A stretch of DNA of 50,500 nt from Akkermansia sp. (GCA_030536145.1 JAUNQN010000016.1:1-50500); one strand, 5' to 3'. Numbered from the stretch's first letter, positions 36,835 through 47,389 are shown. The notes: generated by a model not told the origin, from the letters alone. Translations and numbers: made by a program.

Positions 36835-38283
36835 ATGACCTGGAAAAACAATGTACTGGCACTGCTGGAGCGGAGCTTGAAGCCCGTTCCCCAAGAATTG
36901 AACGAGCTGGATTGGAAATGCGAGTTGTCGACCAACAGCAAGAAACTGGCCCACCACATATGCGCCTTTGCCAACAACCGGGGAGGCGGAGTCTTTGCAT
37001 TCGGGATAAATGACAAAGATGCATCTTTCACCGATATCAGCAAGGAAACTATAGAAGAGATTTGCCAGAAACTGGCGCAGATTGCCGGGAACAGCCTATC
37101 CATTTCCATTGGACTGGAGCACGACGTACAGGAATACGAGGGACACACCATCCTGTTTGTCTATGTACCGGAGCAAGCCACCAAACCCGTGCACATGAAA
37201 GGGCAGCTCATGGAGGCCTTTTGCCGCTCTGCCGGGCATACCACCAGGATGACGGAAAACCAGATACGCGCCATGATGGCGCAGACACAGGGACTGGAAT
37301 TTGAGAAAAAACCGGCCATGGAGCACCTGACAGTGGACCTGGTCTTGAAAAAACTGGATTACAAGGCCCTATTTGAGCACCTGGGGGAAACAGTTCCCAG
37401 CACCGGCGTGCACACAGTCCAAAGACTGGCAAACTACGGACTGTGCAGGGCTGAATCCAACGGGCAATGGGCCATCACCAACATGGGAGCCATACTCTTT
37501 GCCAATTCCCTGCCTGATTTTCCCAACTTGTATGCCCGGCGCGTCATTATACGCCGATACTCCGGGACCAACAACCTGCAAATGAGCTTCGTCCAAAAGG
37601 AAAGCACGCGAGGATACGCATTGGAATTCGAGGAAATGGTGAAATTCATCATGATGAACCTCCCGGCACAGGAGGAGATAGCCGTACAGCGCAAGCAAAA
37701 CAGCGCCTACCCGGAAATCGCCATCCGCGAATTATTGGCGAACGCCCTTGTCCACCAGGATTTCAACATCACCGGCATGCAGATAACCGTGGAGATTTAC
37801 ACGAACAGGGTAGTCATCACAAATCCGGGAGCCCCGCTGAACGAGATAACGCGCCTGATAGACATGCCACCCCAATCCCGCAATGAGAAGCTAGCCCAGA
37901 TGCTGTTCCTGCTCCGGCTCTGTGAGCGCCGAGGCAGCGGAATAGACCGCGCCATGGATGCCATCGAGGCCATGTACCTCCCCGCACCTCGATTCGAGCG
38001 GGAAGACAGCTACACGCGCATCACACTGTATCCAGCAAAGGAAACCGGCAAGATGACCAAGGATGAAAGGATAAAGGCATGCTATTACCACGCATGCCTC
38101 CAGCATGAAAAAGGAGAAGAGACCAACAACCAGACTGTACGTACCCGATTTAACCTGAACACAAAACAGACATCCATGGCCTCGCGCATTATTGGAGATA
38201 CAGTAGAAGCCGGATATATCAAGCCTACGGAACAAACACGGCCTTCCAAAAAATTCGCTTCCTACATTCCGCATTACGCATAG
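36835..38283 (+). CDS. AlbA_2 / HATPase_c_4 ATP-binding protein (COG2865-like)
   Basis: A 482-residue protein of the COG2865 type. These are often annotated as putative transcriptional regulators or ATP-binding proteins and are frequent in accessory and defence regions. An N-terminal AlbA_2 (Schlafen-like) domain shows LDWKCELSTNSKK and HHICAFANNRGGGVFAFGIND. A GHKL/HATPase_c_4 part near 290-390 shows IAIRELLANALVHQDF, VITNPGAP and LCERRGSGIDRAMDAI. The last 80 residues look like a winged helix (TVRTRFNLNTKQTSMASRII). The start MTWKNN is chosen from domain length; in-frame ATGs at 36772 and 36670 are alternatives. GC content is lower than in its neighbours, and the gene is bracketed by 87-bp and 240-bp direct repeats, which suggests transfer. 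Its target is unknown. Confidence 0.8.
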   Translation: MTWKNNVLALLERSLKPVPQELNELDWKCELSTNSKKLAHHICAFANNRGGGVFAFGINDKDASFTDISKETIEEICQKLAQIAGNSLSISIGLEHDVQEYEGHTILFVYVPEQATKPVHMKGQLMEAFCRSAGHTTRMTENQIRAMMAQTQGLEFEKKPAMEHLTVDLVLKKLDYKALFEHLGETVPSTGVHTVQRLANYGLCRAESNGQWAITNMGAILFANSLPDFPNLYARRVIIRRYSGTNNLQMSFVQKESTRGYALEFEEMVKFIMMNLPAQEEIAVQRKQNSAYPEIAIRELLANALVHQDFNITGMQITVEIYTNRVVITNPGAPLNEITRLIDMPPQSRNEKLAQMLFLLRLCERRGSGIDRAMDAIEAMYLPAPRFEREDSYTRITLYPAKETGKMTKDERIKACYYHACLQHEKGEETNNQTVRTRFNLNTKQTSMASRIIGDTVEAGYIKPTEQTRPSKKFASYIPHYA

Positions 38284-38292
38284 TGCTATTTA

Positions 38293-38379
38293 TATGAGAT
38301 TTCTTATTTTCGCGAAAAACGTCCGATATTCATAAAGCGTTATATTTTCTAGACTTCTTATTTTCGCTTAAAACGACCG
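38293..38379. repeat. 87-bp direct repeat r3
   Basis: A third copy, starting 10 bp after the AlbA_2 gene stop codon. It differs from r2 at only a handful of positions. Confidence 0.85.
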
Positions 38380-38456
38380 GCACAAATTCGAATATCAGTT
38401 GATTCCGCACCAACGGCTGCATTTCCACGGTGATACGCGGGTGTGTTCGGTGCCAT

Positions 38457-38696
38457 GGGTTGTGCGGTGGTGTAGTTGAACCACCCCGCCGCAGGCGGAG
38501 TTCCCGGCAGGGCAGTTCCACCGTGGACACCCCCACGGCTTTCCGTCTACGCTCCTGACGGAGCTACGCCGAGACAGGCCGCCGTGGGCTCTATAATGGT
38601 GCCGTCGCCTTCGGGCGACTACAGTTAGTGCGGCCTATGGCCGCACGGCAGGGAGGGCGGGGCAAGCCCCGCCCTGGAGGGAACGGCGCTTCCGCG
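38457..38696. repeat. 240-bp hairpin-rich direct repeat, copy R3
   Basis: The partner of R2, 2539 bp away in the same orientation with only a few base differences. It carries the same TATAATGG box and the same perfect hairpins. Confidence 0.85.
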
Positions 38697-38719
38697 CCGT
38701 TTTATTTACCCCCTGTTGC

Positions 38720-41700
38720 TCAGCGGGCCAGTTCTGCGCGGATGTAGGGAGCGGTGACTGATTTCTTGCTGCGGGCCACCTGGCGTACGGAGCCTTGGGC
38801 GACGATGCGGCCGCCGTCCTCCCCGGCACCGGGGCCGAGGTCGATGATGTAGTCGGCCTCGCAGACGAGCTCCAGGTTGTGCTCAATGACCACGACGGTG
38901 TTGCCCATCTCCACGAGCTTGCGGAGGACCTCCACGAGGCGGCGGACGTCCTGGGGGTGCAGGCCGATGGTGGGTTCCTCGATGATGTAGAGGTCCTGCG
39001 GGAGGGCGCGGCCCTTGCGGATGGCGGACTGGACGGCGCGGCGGCCCTTGATGAGCTCTGCGACGAGCTTGATGCGCTGGGCCTCACCGCCGGAGAGGGT
39101 GTTGCTGGCCTGGCCCAGGGTGAGGTAGCCCAGCCCGGTCTCGCACAGCAGGCGCAGGGGGTCCGCCAGGCGGGGCTGCGCGGCGAAGAATTCCGCGGCC
39201 TGCTCCATGTTCATGTCCAGCACCTCTGCTATGGTCTTGCCCTTGTAGCGCACCTGCAGGGTGCGGGAGTTGTACCGCGCGCCGCGGCAGGTCTCACAGG
39301 GGACGATGCAGGGCGGCAGGAAGTCCATCTCCTGGCGGATGTAGCCGGTGCCCTTGCAGTCCGGGCAGTTCCCTGCGGAGGTGTTGAAGGAGAAGCGCCC
39401 GGCATCGAACCCCATGCGGCGGGCATCCGCGCTCTGGGCAAAGAGCGCGCGGATGTCGTTGAAGATGCCGATGTACGTGGCGGGGGTGGAGCGCGGGGTC
39501 TTGCCGATGGGGGACTGGTCCACGCCATAGATGGCGCGCACGGAATCCAGCCCGCGGGTGGTGCCCCAGCAGCGGTCTGCGGCGGCGGACTTGTCCCCCA
39601 GGGCGGCACGCACCGCCGGGGCCAGGGATTCTGAAACCAGGGAGGTCTTTCCTGCGCCGCTGGGGCCTGTGACCACGGTGAGGCGTGCGCGCGGCACGCG
39701 CAGGTTCACGCCCTGCAGGTTGTGCAGGGTGCAGTTGTCCACCTCCAGCCATTCGGCATCCTGCAGGGGGAGCCAGGGGCCGCAGAAGGGGTGTTTGCCA
39801 TGCTCCCGCAGGGCGCGGCCGGTCACGGAATCCGGGTTCTGCACCACCTGGGCGAAGGAGCCCTGCGCCACAATGCGCCCACCGTGCACGCCGGCGCCGG
39901 GGCCCAGGTCTATCACGTGGTCTGCGGCGCGCATGGTGTCCTCGTCATGCTCCACCACCAGCAGGGTGTTGCCGCGCGCCTTCAGGTCCGCCAGGGTATC
40001 CAGCAGGCGGGCGTTGTCCTGCGGATGCAGGCCGATGGTGGGTTCATCCAGCACGTAGAGCACGCCGCGCAGCTCCGAACCCAGCTGGGCGGCCAGGCGG
40101 ATGCGCTGCGTCTCTCCCCCGGAAAGGGTGGTGGCGGGGCGCATGAGGGAGAGGTAGCCCAGGCCCACGCGCTGCAGGAACTTGAGCCGCGGCACAATCT
40201 CCGCCACCACGTTGCGCGCTATCTCCGCGTCTCGCCCGGTGAATTTCCATGCACTGATGCAGGAGAGGGCGCGCGCGGCGGACATTTCCCCTACCTGGGC
40301 GATATTGACCCCGGAGAGGGTGACCCCCAGGGCAAAGGGGTGCAGGCGCATGCCGCGGCACACGGGGCAGGTGCGCCCCTCGCCGTCCTTGGCGGCGGCG
40401 CGCTCCACATCGCGGTCGTAGCGCAGCTCCGCCTCCAGCATGCTCTGCTTCTCCTTTTCATCCTGCCCCTTGAAATGCACGGCGCCCACGCGGCCGTGGC
40501 CCATGCAGCAGGGGCACCAGCCGCGCGGGGAGTTGAAGGAGAAGGTGGAGGGTTCCGGGTCCGCATAGCTCTCCCCGCACTGCGGGCAGGTCAGGCGCGT
40601 GCCGATGAGCTGGTCCGTGCCGTCCTTCAGCAGGCGGATAAAGCCGTCTCCCATCTCCAGGGCGCGGCCCACCATCTCCATGAGCGTGGCAAAGTCGCAC
40701 TCCCTGCCGTCCAGCGTGATGCGGGAGCCCTCCACGCGCACCTCACCCAGCACCACATCGATATCATGGTTGGAGTAGCGGTCCAGCGGCGTGAACTCGT
40801 CCGGCGCCACCAGCGCGCCGTCTGCGCGCAGGTAGGGGTACTTCTTGCGGGCGGCCCAGCGTGCCAGGTCCGCATAGTGGCCCTTGCGGTTGCGCACCAC
40901 GGGGGCGGCAATCATCAGGCTGGCGGGGCGCTTGTCTATCTCCTGCTGCACCAGCACGCGGATTTCCTCTGCAGAGCGGCGCCCCACGGGCACGCCGCAC
41001 GCGGGGCAGTGCGCCTGGCCCAGCTTGGCATACAGCAGGCGCAGGTGCTGCCATATCTCCGTGACGGTGCCTACGGTGGACTTGCAGCCGCCGCGGGAGC
41101 GGTTCTGCTCAATGGCCACGGTGGGCGGGATACCCGTGATGCGGTCGATGTCCGGCGCCTCCATCTGCTCCGTGAACTGGCGGGCGTAGGGGCTCATCAC
41201 GTCCATGAAACGCTTCTGCCCCTCTGCAAAGACGATATCAAAGGCCAGGGTGCTCTTTCCGCTGCCGGAGAGCCCGGTGACCACGGTCATCTTGTCGCGG
41301 GGTATATCCACGTCTATGTTCTTGAGCTGGTGGTGGCGCGCGCCGCGCAGGGCGATGACACCGGCAGGCACGCCGGGGTCGTAGTCCTCTGCGGCAGCGG
41401 CGGGCAGCTCGTCCACCGCATGGTGCAGGGCATCCGCCAGGTAGTGGGAGGTATAGCCGGCGCGGCAGGCGGCCACCTGCTCCGGCGTGCCCTGAGCCAC
41501 AATGAGCCCGCCGCCGGAGCCGCCCTCCGGCCCCAGGTCTATCACATGGTCCGCGCATTTCACCAGCTCCATGTTGTGCTCAATGACCAGCAGGGTGTTG
41601 CCCTCCTCCACCAGGCGGTCGAACACGCGCAGCAGCACCTCCAGGTCACGGAAATGCAGGCCGGTGCCGGGCTCGTCCAGGATGAGCAGGCGGCCCTTGC

Positions 41701-44242
41701 CGCCCGCGGCGGCGCCGTCCATGGTCTCCACCAGGATATGCGCCAGCTTGAGCCGCTGGTTCTCACCGCCGGAAAGCGTGTTGAGCGGCTGGCCCAGCGC
41801 CAGGTGGCCCAGTCCCACCTCCACCAGCAGCTGCAGGCGGCGGGCAATGCGCGCCGCGCGGGCGCCGTGCTGCCCGGCAAAGAGTTTCTGCGCGGACTGC
41901 ACGTCCAGCTCCAGCATTTGGGCCATGTTGTACCCCAGGCAGGTGATGGAGAGCGCCTGGGGGGTGTAGCGCGTGCCGCGGCACAGGGCGCAGGGCACAA
42001 AGATATCTGAAAGGAACTGCATTTCCACCTTCTCCTGCCCCAGGCCGGAGCAGCGCGGGCAGCGGCCCTCCCCGCTGTTGAAGGAGAAGTAGCCGGGTTT
42101 GAGAGCGCGCGCCTGGGCGGCGGGTTCTGCGCAGAAGAGCGCGCGGATGTCCTCGAACACGCCGATGTACACCGCCGGGGTGGAGCGCGGCGTGCGCACA
42201 ATGGGGCTCTGGTCCACCAGCACCACCTCCTGCAGCTGGTCCAGCCCGGTGATGGAGCGCACGGACACCTCGTCCTCGTCGTCCAGGGATTCCGGGTGGG
42301 TGGTGCCGTACAGCACCTGGCAGGCCAGGGTGCTCTTTCCGCTGCCGGATACGCCGGTCAGGCAGTTGTACACGCCCAGCGGGATATCCACGGAGAAATC
42401 ATGCAGGTTGTGGCACTCTGCGCCGGAGATGCGGATGCACCCCCTGCCCTTGCGGCGGCGGCGCGGCAGCGGCACCTCCCGCGTACCGCCCAGGTACTGC
42501 CCGGTCAGGGAATCCGCGCAGCGCACAATGCCCTGCGGGCTGCCGGAATACATGACGCGCCCGCCGGCGGAGCCGCTGGCGGGCCCCATGTCCACCAGGT
42601 GGTCCGCGGCACGCATCACGGCCTCCTCATGCTCCACCACCACCAGGGTGTTCCCGCGGGCGGCCAGGCGGCGCATGGCGGAAATGAGCCGCGCGGTATC
42701 ACGCGCATGCAGGCCCACGGTGGGCTCATCCAGCACAAACAGGGTCTCCGTCAGCGCAGCGCCCAGGCAGGTGGTCAGGCTCACGCGCTCAATCTCCCCG
42801 CCGGAGAGGGAGCGCGTCAGGCGGTTGGCGGCCAGGTAGCCCAGGCCCACCTCGCACAGGTACGCCACGCGGCTGCGCAGCTCACGCGCCGCCTGGGCCA
42901 GGCTCAGGTCCTTCTCCGCGGCGGGCAGCACATGGGTGTCTATCCACGGCAGCAGCTCCGCCATGGGCAGGGCCTGCACCTGCGGCACGTTCAGCCCGCC
43001 GATGGTGTAGGCCAGGGACTCCGGGCGCAGGCGGCCGCCGCGGCAATCCGGGCACACGCGGTACACGCGGTAATAGGCCAGGAACACGCGCACGCTCATC
43101 TTGTGGGCGTGCTTCTCCATGTCGTCGAAAATGCCCTTGTAGCCGTACCAGCGCCCGGCATCGTATGCCTCCCAGGGGTCCAGCAGGCCGCAGTTGCCGT
43201 ACAGCACCCAGTCCTGCTCCTCCTGGGTAAGGTCCTTCCACGGCACATCCATGCGCACGGCCTTGAACTTGCGGTTGGCGCGCACCATGTGGCCGTAGCA
43301 TTCGGAAAGCGTGGCGGAGGAGAGCATCTTCAGCGCGCCGTCCTTGATACTCAGCTCCGGCACAATGCCGCGGCCGTAGTCATACGAGATGGCGCGGCCG
43401 TACCCCTTGCACGCCGGGCAGGCGCCCAGCGGGGAATTGCCGCTGAACAGGCCGGGGCGCGGCTCAAGCAGCGGGTACCAATCGCTGCGGTACTCCCGCG
43501 GCTCCTGCCAGCTGCCGTCCTCCGCCCGCAGGGAGATGTACGCCGTATCCTGCCCCAGGTGCATGGCGGTCTCCAGCGCCTCCATCAGGCGCGTGCGGGA
43601 GTCCGCGCGCAGTTTCACGCGGTCCTGCACCACCATCCAGCGCTCACTGGCATCCAGGCTTTCCGCGGCGTCCGCCAGCTTTTCCACCCGTCCGCCGCGC
43701 AGCACACGCAGGTAGCCCTGCGCCTCCAGCGCGCGGGCCATCTCCTGCGCGGTGCCCACGGGGACAACGGCAAAGGAAACCACGGCATCCTGCCCGGGGT
43801 GGGCGGCCAGCAGCTCATCCGCCACGCCCTGCGGGGTGGCGGGTTTCACCACGTTGCCCTGCGCATCACGCCCCACGGCTATGCGGGAGAAGATGAGTTT
43901 CAGGTACTCGTTCATCCCGGTCATGGTGCCCACGGAGGAGCGGGAGTTCTTCACGGAGTTCCGCTGCCCCAGCGCAATGGCCGGCGGCACGTTCTCCACG
44001 CTGTCCACACAGGCGCGGTCCATGCGGTCCATGAACTGCCGCACATAGGGGGAAAAGGTCTCCACATAGCGCCGCTGCCCCTCTGCATACAGCGTGCCCA
44101 TGGCCAGGGAGGTCTTGCCGCTGCCGCTGGGACCGGTTACCACCGTAATGCCGCCCAGCGGTATGTCCACATCCACATCCTGCAAGTTGTGTTCCCGCGC
44201 CCCGCGGATACGGATGGCCTGTTCCTCCCTGCTCTCGTTCAT
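38720..44242 (-). CDS. uvrA: Double-length UvrA (two fused UvrA modules, four ABC domains)
   Basis: UvrA is the damage-recognition ATPase of nucleotide excision repair. Here 1840 residues form two complete modules in one chain. Walker A motifs lie near residues 37 (GPSGSGKTS), 632 (GVSGSGKST), 990 (GLSGSGKST) and 1529 (GPSGAGKTS). LSGGE signatures lie near 481, 825, 1374 and 1718, each followed by a DEPTxGLH- or [12 protein letters not shown] Walker B. In the second module the UvrB-binding region and the Cys4 zinc module (CPQC ... CPCC) are intact. In the first module the matching zinc site keeps only CPAC, so it looks degenerate. The fusion may replace the normal UvrA dimer or act as a pseudo-dimer with one specialised half; this is inference. 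A separate standard UvrA could exist elsewhere. Confidence 0.92.
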   Translation of the reverse strand: MNESREEQAIRIRGAREHNLQDVDVDIPLGGITVVTGPSGSGKTSLAMGTLYAEGQRRYVETFSPYVRQFMDRMDRACVDSVENVPPAIALGQRNSVKNSRSSVGTMTGMNEYLKLIFSRIAVGRDAQGNVVKPATPQGVADELLAAHPGQDAVVSFAVVPVGTAQEMARALEAQGYLRVLRGGRVEKLADAAESLDASERWMVVQDRVKLRADSRTRLMEALETAMHLGQDTAYISLRAEDGSWQEPREYRSDWYPLLEPRPGLFSGNSPLGACPACKGYGRAISYDYGRGIVPELSIKDGALKMLSSATLSECYGHMVRANRKFKAVRMDVPWKDLTQEEQDWVLYGNCGLLDPWEAYDAGRWYGYKGIFDDMEKHAHKMSVRVFLAYYRVYRVCPDCRGGRLRPESLAYTIGGLNVPQVQALPMAELLPWIDTHVLPAAEKDLSLAQAARELRSRVAYLCEVGLGYLAANRLTRSLSGGEIERVSLTTCLGAALTETLFVLDEPTVGLHARDTARLISAMRRLAARGNTLVVVEHEEAVMRAADHLVDMGPASGSAGGRVMYSGSPQGIVRCADSLTGQYLGGTREVPLPRRRRKGRGCIRISGAECHNLHDFSVDIPLGVYNCLTGVSGSGKSTLACQVLYGTTHPESLDDEDEVSVRSITGLDQLQEVVLVDQSPIVRTPRSTPAVYIGVFEDIRALFCAEPAAQARALKPGYFSFNSGEGRCPRCSGLGQEKVEMQFLSDIFVPCALCRGTRYTPQALSITCLGYNMAQMLELDVQSAQKLFAGQHGARAARIARRLQLLVEVGLGHLALGQPLNTLSGGENQRLKLAHILVETMDGAAAGGKGRLLILDEPGTGLHFRDLEVLLRVFDRLVEEGNTLLVIEHNMELVKCADHVIDLGPEGGSGGGLIVAQGTPEQVAACRAGYTSHYLADALHHAVDELPAAAAEDYDPGVPAGVIALRGARHHQLKNIDVDIPRDKMTVVTGLSGSGKSTLAFDIVFAEGQKRFMDVMSPYARQFTEQMEAPDIDRITGIPPTVAIEQNRSRGGCKSTVGTVTEIWQHLRLLYAKLGQAHCPACGVPVGRRSAEEIRVLVQQEIDKRPASLMIAAPVVRNRKGHYADLARWAARKKYPYLRADGALVAPDEFTPLDRYSNHDIDVVLGEVRVEGSRITLDGRECDFATLMEMVGRALEMGDGFIRLLKDGTDQLIGTRLTCPQCGESYADPEPSTFSFNSPRGWCPCCMGHGRVGAVHFKGQDEKEKQSMLEAELRYDRDVERAAAKDGEGRTCPVCRGMRLHPFALGVTLSGVNIAQVGEMSAARALSCISAWKFTGRDAEIARNVVAEIVPRLKFLQRVGLGYLSLMRPATTLSGGETQRIRLAAQLGSELRGVLYVLDEPTIGLHPQDNARLLDTLADLKARGNTLLVVEHDEDTMRAADHVIDLGPGAGVHGGRIVAQGSFAQVVQNPDSVTGRALREHGKHPFCGPWLPLQDAEWLEVDNCTLHNLQGVNLRVPRARLTVVTGPSGAGKTSLVSESLAPAVRAALGDKSAAADRCWGTTRGLDSVRAIYGVDQSPIGKTPRSTPATYIGIFNDIRALFAQSADARRMGFDAGRFSFNTSAGNCPDCKGTGYIRQEMDFLPPCIVPCETCRGARYNSRTLQVRYKGKTIAEVLDMNMEQAAEFFAAQPRLADPLRLLCETGLGYLTLGQASNTLSGGEAQRIKLVAELIKGRRAVQSAIRKGRALPQDLYIIEEPTIGLHPQDVRRLVEVLRKLVEMGNTVVVIEHNLELVCEADYIIDLGPGAGEDGGRIVAQGSVRQVARSKKSVTAPYIRAELAR

Positions 44243-44249
44243 AGGAATG

Positions 44250-44278
44250 ATTCTAACACGGCTCCGCGTCCTTGTGAA
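44250..44278 (-). promoter_or_regulatory. Promoter of uvrA, leaderless
   Basis: On the minus strand TTCACA and TAGAAT are separated by 17 bp. The ATG at 44242 begins 7 nt after the -10 box. No LexA-like palindrome was noticed. Confidence 0.6.
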
Positions 44279-44294
44279 GCCCCAAACGTGTCAC

Positions 44295-44320
44295 CCCCCG
44301 CCGAACGGGTACGGCGGGGG
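44295..44320 (-). terminator. Possible terminator of the alkaline phosphatase gene
   Basis: A 9-bp stem (CCCCCGCCG/CGGCGGGGG) lies 16 bp past the stop codon. There is no good U tract, so it could be Rho-dependent or only a stabilising hairpin. Confidence 0.4.
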
Positions 44321-44335
44321 CGGCGCGGCGGCGCA

Positions 44336-45460
44336 TTACTCCCCGCGGAGCTTCTTACAGATGTCGGTATTGTCCTGCACCCCGGAGAAGCGGGCGGCTC
44401 CCGGCCCGGCGGCAAAGACGGGCACGGCAAAGCCGTTGTGGGAGTGGGTGGGCAGCATGGCCTCCACACGGGATTCCCCGGGCTTGCCGTCCTTGATCAG
44501 CATGCCGCCGGTCTGGTGGTCGGCGGTCACCACCAGCAGGGTGTCCGGGTGGGTCTTCATCCAATCCAGCACCACGCCCACGGCGCGGTCGAAATCCAGC
44601 GTCTCCAGCAGGGTCTCCCGCACGTCCGCGGAATGTGCGGCGTGGTCAATCTGGGAGCCCTCCACCATCAGGAACAGGCCATCCGGGTCCTTCTCCAGCT
44701 CCGCCAGGGCCTTGCCCACATAGCCGGAGAGGTAGTCCATGCCGCGCACGCTGGCGGCGGGGGGATTGGAGGGGTGCGTAAGCTCCGCCACGGTTCCGGC
44801 GGCAGCCATGGCCTGCTGCTGCTCCGGGGAAACGGTGAGCTTGCCGCCGCCGTACAGCACGGTAAAGCCGGCTTTCACCAGGTCTTGGGCAATCAGCTTG
44901 CGGCGGGTGCGGTCCGCCACATGGGCATAGAAGGCGGCGGGCGTGGCATCCGTGATATCCTTGGTCACCACCAGCCCGGTGGCCTTGCCCTGCGCGCGGA
45001 AGAACTCCGCCAGGTTCTGCATGGGCGTACCGTCCGGCGCCATGCCCAGGTACTGGTTGGTGGTCTTCCGCCCGCAGGCCAGCGCCGTGCCGCCGGCCGC
45101 GGAATCCGTGACGGCGTGGGAGGCGGAGGTGGTGCAGGAGTACCCGGTGTACGGCAGGTTGAAGATGTTCAGCTTGCGGCCGTTGAGCATCCAGGCCGCC
45201 CACAGGTTCTCATGCCCCATGCCGTCTCCTATCATCAGGATGACATTCTTGGGTGCGGCCACCGCCGGGGTGGGGATAAAGTGGGGGGATTCCTTGTCCG
45301 TGAACGTGTAGGGCTTCACCTCATGCTGCGGGGTGCCCTGCACCTGCACCAGCTTCATGTTGGCATCTGCGGGGGCGGCACCCTCCAGCGCCGCGGCGGG
45401 GAAAAGGGACAACGCCGCGGCAGCGGCGGCAGGCAGGATGTACCGGGGGGATGCTTTCAT
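44336..45460 (-). CDS. Secreted alkaline phosphatase
   Basis: A 374-residue alkaline phosphatase (PhoA superfamily), a periplasmic metal-dependent phosphomonoesterase. Signal peptide MKASPRYILPAAAAAALSLFPAAALEG. Visible active-site elements are Asp79 in VILMIGDGMG, nucleophile Ser120 in TDSAAGGTALACG, Glu267/Asp272/His276 in VEGSQIDHAAHSAD, Asp314-His315 in VVTADHQTGG and the late His in THSHNG. It lacks the inserts of longer family members. The start at 45460 is set by the signal peptide; the frame extends upstream but those codons overlap the promoter. It is divergent from the antiporter gene. No Pho-box-like repeat was recognised. Confidence 0.92.
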   Translation of the reverse strand: MKASPRYILPAAAAAALSLFPAAALEGAAPADANMKLVQVQGTPQHEVKPYTFTDKESPHFIPTPAVAAPKNVILMIGDGMGHENLWAAWMLNGRKLNIFNLPYTGYSCTTSASHAVTDSAAGGTALACGRKTTNQYLGMAPDGTPMQNLAEFFRAQGKATGLVVTKDITDATPAAFYAHVADRTRRKLIAQDLVKAGFTVLYGGGKLTVSPEQQQAMAAAGTVAELTHPSNPPAASVRGMDYLSGYVGKALAELEKDPDGLFLMVEGSQIDHAAHSADVRETLLETLDFDRAVGVVLDWMKTHPDTLLVVTADHQTGGMLIKDGKPGESRVEAMLPTHSHNGFAVPVFAAGPGAARFSGVQDNTDICKKLRGE

Positions 45461-45560
45461 ACGCTTGGAATAAGGGGTGCGCCCCTCCCCGTTGACACTT
45501 CTGCCGGAATGCCTTGCGAACACCATTCCGCCTTGAAAGGGAGACGAGCCACCGGGAACC

Positions 45561-45588
45561 ATTGTATGAATAACACGGCCGTTGTCAA
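45561..45588 (-). promoter_or_regulatory. Promoter of the alkaline phosphatase gene
   Basis: On the minus strand TTGACA and TACAAT are separated by 16 bp, with a leader of about 95 nt. Confidence 0.7.
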
Positions 45589-45695
45589 GTACGAGTTTTG
45601 CCAAAGGGAAAGCCAAGCACACGTGTCCCAAAGATTTCTCTCCGTGGGCTGCGGTGCTAGAAACTCTGGATTTCTCCCGCAGGGGCTTTTTCCCT

Positions 45696-45723
45696 TTGCC
45701 AAAGCAGCCGCATGCCCTATAAT
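45696..45723 (+). promoter_or_regulatory. Promoter of the NhaC-type antiporter gene, near-leaderless
   Basis: TTGCCA and TATAAT are separated by 16 bp. The ATG at 45735 begins 11 nt after the -10 box. Confidence 0.7.
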
Positions 45724-45734
45724 GGGCGCGCACC

Positions 45735-47036
45735 ATGGCAAGAGTAAGAGAGATACCCGTGCGGAACCGGTGGCAGGGCCTGGTGGCCCTGAGCCCGCTG
45801 GCCGTGTTTTTCACGCTGTACCTGGCCGTATCCCTGGCGGCGGGGGATTTCTACAAGATGCCGGTGACGGTGGCGTTTGTGGCGGCGTGCGCGTGGGCAT
45901 TCGCGGTATGCAGGCCGCGCCGGCTGCAGCAGTGCGTGGCGCGCTTTTCCGCCGGCGCGGGGCACCCCAACATTGCGCTCATGGTGTGGATATTCGTGCT
46001 GGCGGGGGCCTTTGCAGAATCCGCCAAATACATCGGCGCGGTGGATGCCACGGTGGCGCTCACGCTGTGCTGGCTGCCGGCGGGGCTGGTACTGCCGGGG
46101 CTGTTTGCGGCGGCATGCCTCATCTCCCTGTCCATCGGCACCTCCGTGGGCACCATTGTGGCGCTCATGCCGGTGGCCGCGGGCGTGGCGGCGCAGGCGG
46201 GCATACCCCTGCCCACCATGGCGGGCGTGATTGTGGGCGGTGCCTTTTTCGGGGACAACCTCTCCTTCATCTCCGACACCACGATTGCCGCCACGCGCTC
46301 CCAGGGCTGCAGCATGAAAGACAAGTTCCGCGCCAACCTGCGGCTGGCGCTGCCGGCGGCGCTCATCACCATGGCGGCATACGGCATCATGGGCGCGGGG
46401 CACAGCGTGGCGGTGCCGCAGGGGCATATCCTGTGGTGGCGCGCCCTGCCCTACCTGCTCATCCTGGCCACGGCCATGGCGGGGGTGAACGTGATGCTGG
46501 TGCTCATGCTGGGCCTGCTGGGCACGGGGCTGGTGGCCCTGTGCGCGGGCGGGCTGGGCCTGCTGGACTGGGCGGGGGCCATGGGCAAGGGCATCACCGG
46601 CATGGGGGAGCTCGTCATCGTGACCCTGCTGGCGGGCGGCCTGCTGGAGCTCATACGGTACAACGGCGGGTTCACCTATGTGGTGCAGCAGCTCACCCGC
46701 CGCATCCGCACCCGCCGCATGGCAGAGCTGTGCATGGCAATCATGGTGGTGTTTGCCAACTTCTGCACCGCTAACAACACCATCGCCATCCTCTCCGTGG
46801 GGCAGATGGCGCGCCGGATTGCCCACCGTTTCCACATTCCCCCCACACGCGCCGCCAGCCTGCTGGATACCTTCTCCTGCACCACGCAGGGCATCTTGCC
46901 GTACGGGGCACAGCTGCTCATGTGCTCTGCCCTGGCGGGCATCGGCACGCTGGAAATCATCCCCTGCCTGTACTACCCCATGCTCCTGGGGCTGGTGGCA
47001 GGCGGCAGCATCCTGCTGCAGCGGGGGCGGCGCTAG
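45735..47036 (+). CDS. NhaC-family Na+/H+ antiporter-like transporter
   Basis: A 433-residue inner-membrane protein with about 11-12 hydrophobic segments. The family hallmark GGAFFGDNLSFISDTTIAATRSQG is split across the middle (GDNLSFISDTTIAA visible), and a second polar membrane motif FANFCTANNTIAIL appears later. NhaC-type carriers exchange Na+ for H+ or, in related members, organic acids or amino acids, so the substrate is not certain. Length is normal. The basic ARVREIPVRNRW start follows a strong promoter directly, so no ribosome-binding site would be present. It is divergent from alkaline phosphatase. Confidence 0.88.
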   Translation: MARVREIPVRNRWQGLVALSPLAVFFTLYLAVSLAAGDFYKMPVTVAFVAACAWAFAVCRPRRLQQCVARFSAGAGHPNIALMVWIFVLAGAFAESAKYIGAVDATVALTLCWLPAGLVLPGLFAAACLISLSIGTSVGTIVALMPVAAGVAAQAGIPLPTMAGVIVGGAFFGDNLSFISDTTIAATRSQGCSMKDKFRANLRLALPAALITMAAYGIMGAGHSVAVPQGHILWWRALPYLLILATAMAGVNVMLVLMLGLLGTGLVALCAGGLGLLDWAGAMGKGITGMGELVIVTLLAGGLLELIRYNGGFTYVVQQLTRRIRTRRMAELCMAIMVVFANFCTANNTIAILSVGQMARRIAHRFHIPPTRAASLLDTFSCTTQGILPYGAQLLMCSALAGIGTLEIIPCLYYPMLLGLVAGGSILLQRGRR

Positions 47037-47290
47037 TCCCGCCCGGAGGTGCGCCGGGCTACGGGGGTGCCGCCGCAGTGGTAGTCCATGGCAAAGCGCC
47101 GCCTCCCCCTCCGGCGGGAGGGGCAGGCAGGTGGTGCTGTGGCGGTGTGCTTCATGCGCGGCCTCTACTACTTATAACACGCCCGCACGGGGATGCCCAA
47201 GGAAAAATGAAAAAAGTGGTTATTTCGGGGCATATCCGAAAAGGCGAGAAAAACCTCGCAAGCCTTGATTTTTCAATGACTTGCGGGGCA

Positions 47291-47361
47291 TAGTCTCGCC
47301 AGGACTCGAACCTAGTCAGAGGGAATCAAAATCCCTAGTGCTACCATTACACCACGAGACC
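47291..47361 (-). tRNA. tRNA-Gln (anticodon TTG)
   Basis: A 71-nt cloverleaf on the minus strand. The acceptor GGTCTCG pairs with CGAGACT (with a G-U first pair), the D arm is GTG/CAC and the anticodon stem AGGGA/TCCCT holds the loop TTTTGAT. The T arm CTAGG/CCTGG has TTCGAGT. CCA is not encoded. About 250 bp between it and the antiporter gene show no gene, only GC-rich inverted repeats. Confidence 0.93.
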
Positions 47362-47389
47362 ACGGTGTGTGCAGACAGGCTGCCCGTTG

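Larger units (their letters stand above)
38284..38719. other. Gene-free region with repeats r3 and R3
   Basis: It contains the third 87-bp repeat and the right-hand 240-bp repeat. R3 ends 24 bp before the uvrA stop codon, and no separate uvrA terminator was seen, so the hairpins of R3 may also end uvrA transcription. Confidence 0.6.

Noticed and set aside
36232..38379. CRISPR array
   Set aside because: There are only three 87-bp repeats with unequal spacing (166 bp, then 1.7 kb with a gene) and no Cas genes.
35918..38696. Insertion sequence or integron
   Set aside because: No transposase or integrase reading frame is present, and no inverted terminal repeats are visible. The flanking repeats are direct copies of a dispersed element.
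44243..44294. SOS/LexA box upstream of uvrA
   Set aside because: No palindromic operator of a known LexA type could be seen around the promoter.
42296..46774. A 1492-codon plus-strand open frame antisense to uvrA and the phosphatase gene
   Set aside because: It runs across well-supported genes on the other strand, is His/Gly/Ala-rich without any domain, and is a by-product of high GC at third codon positions.
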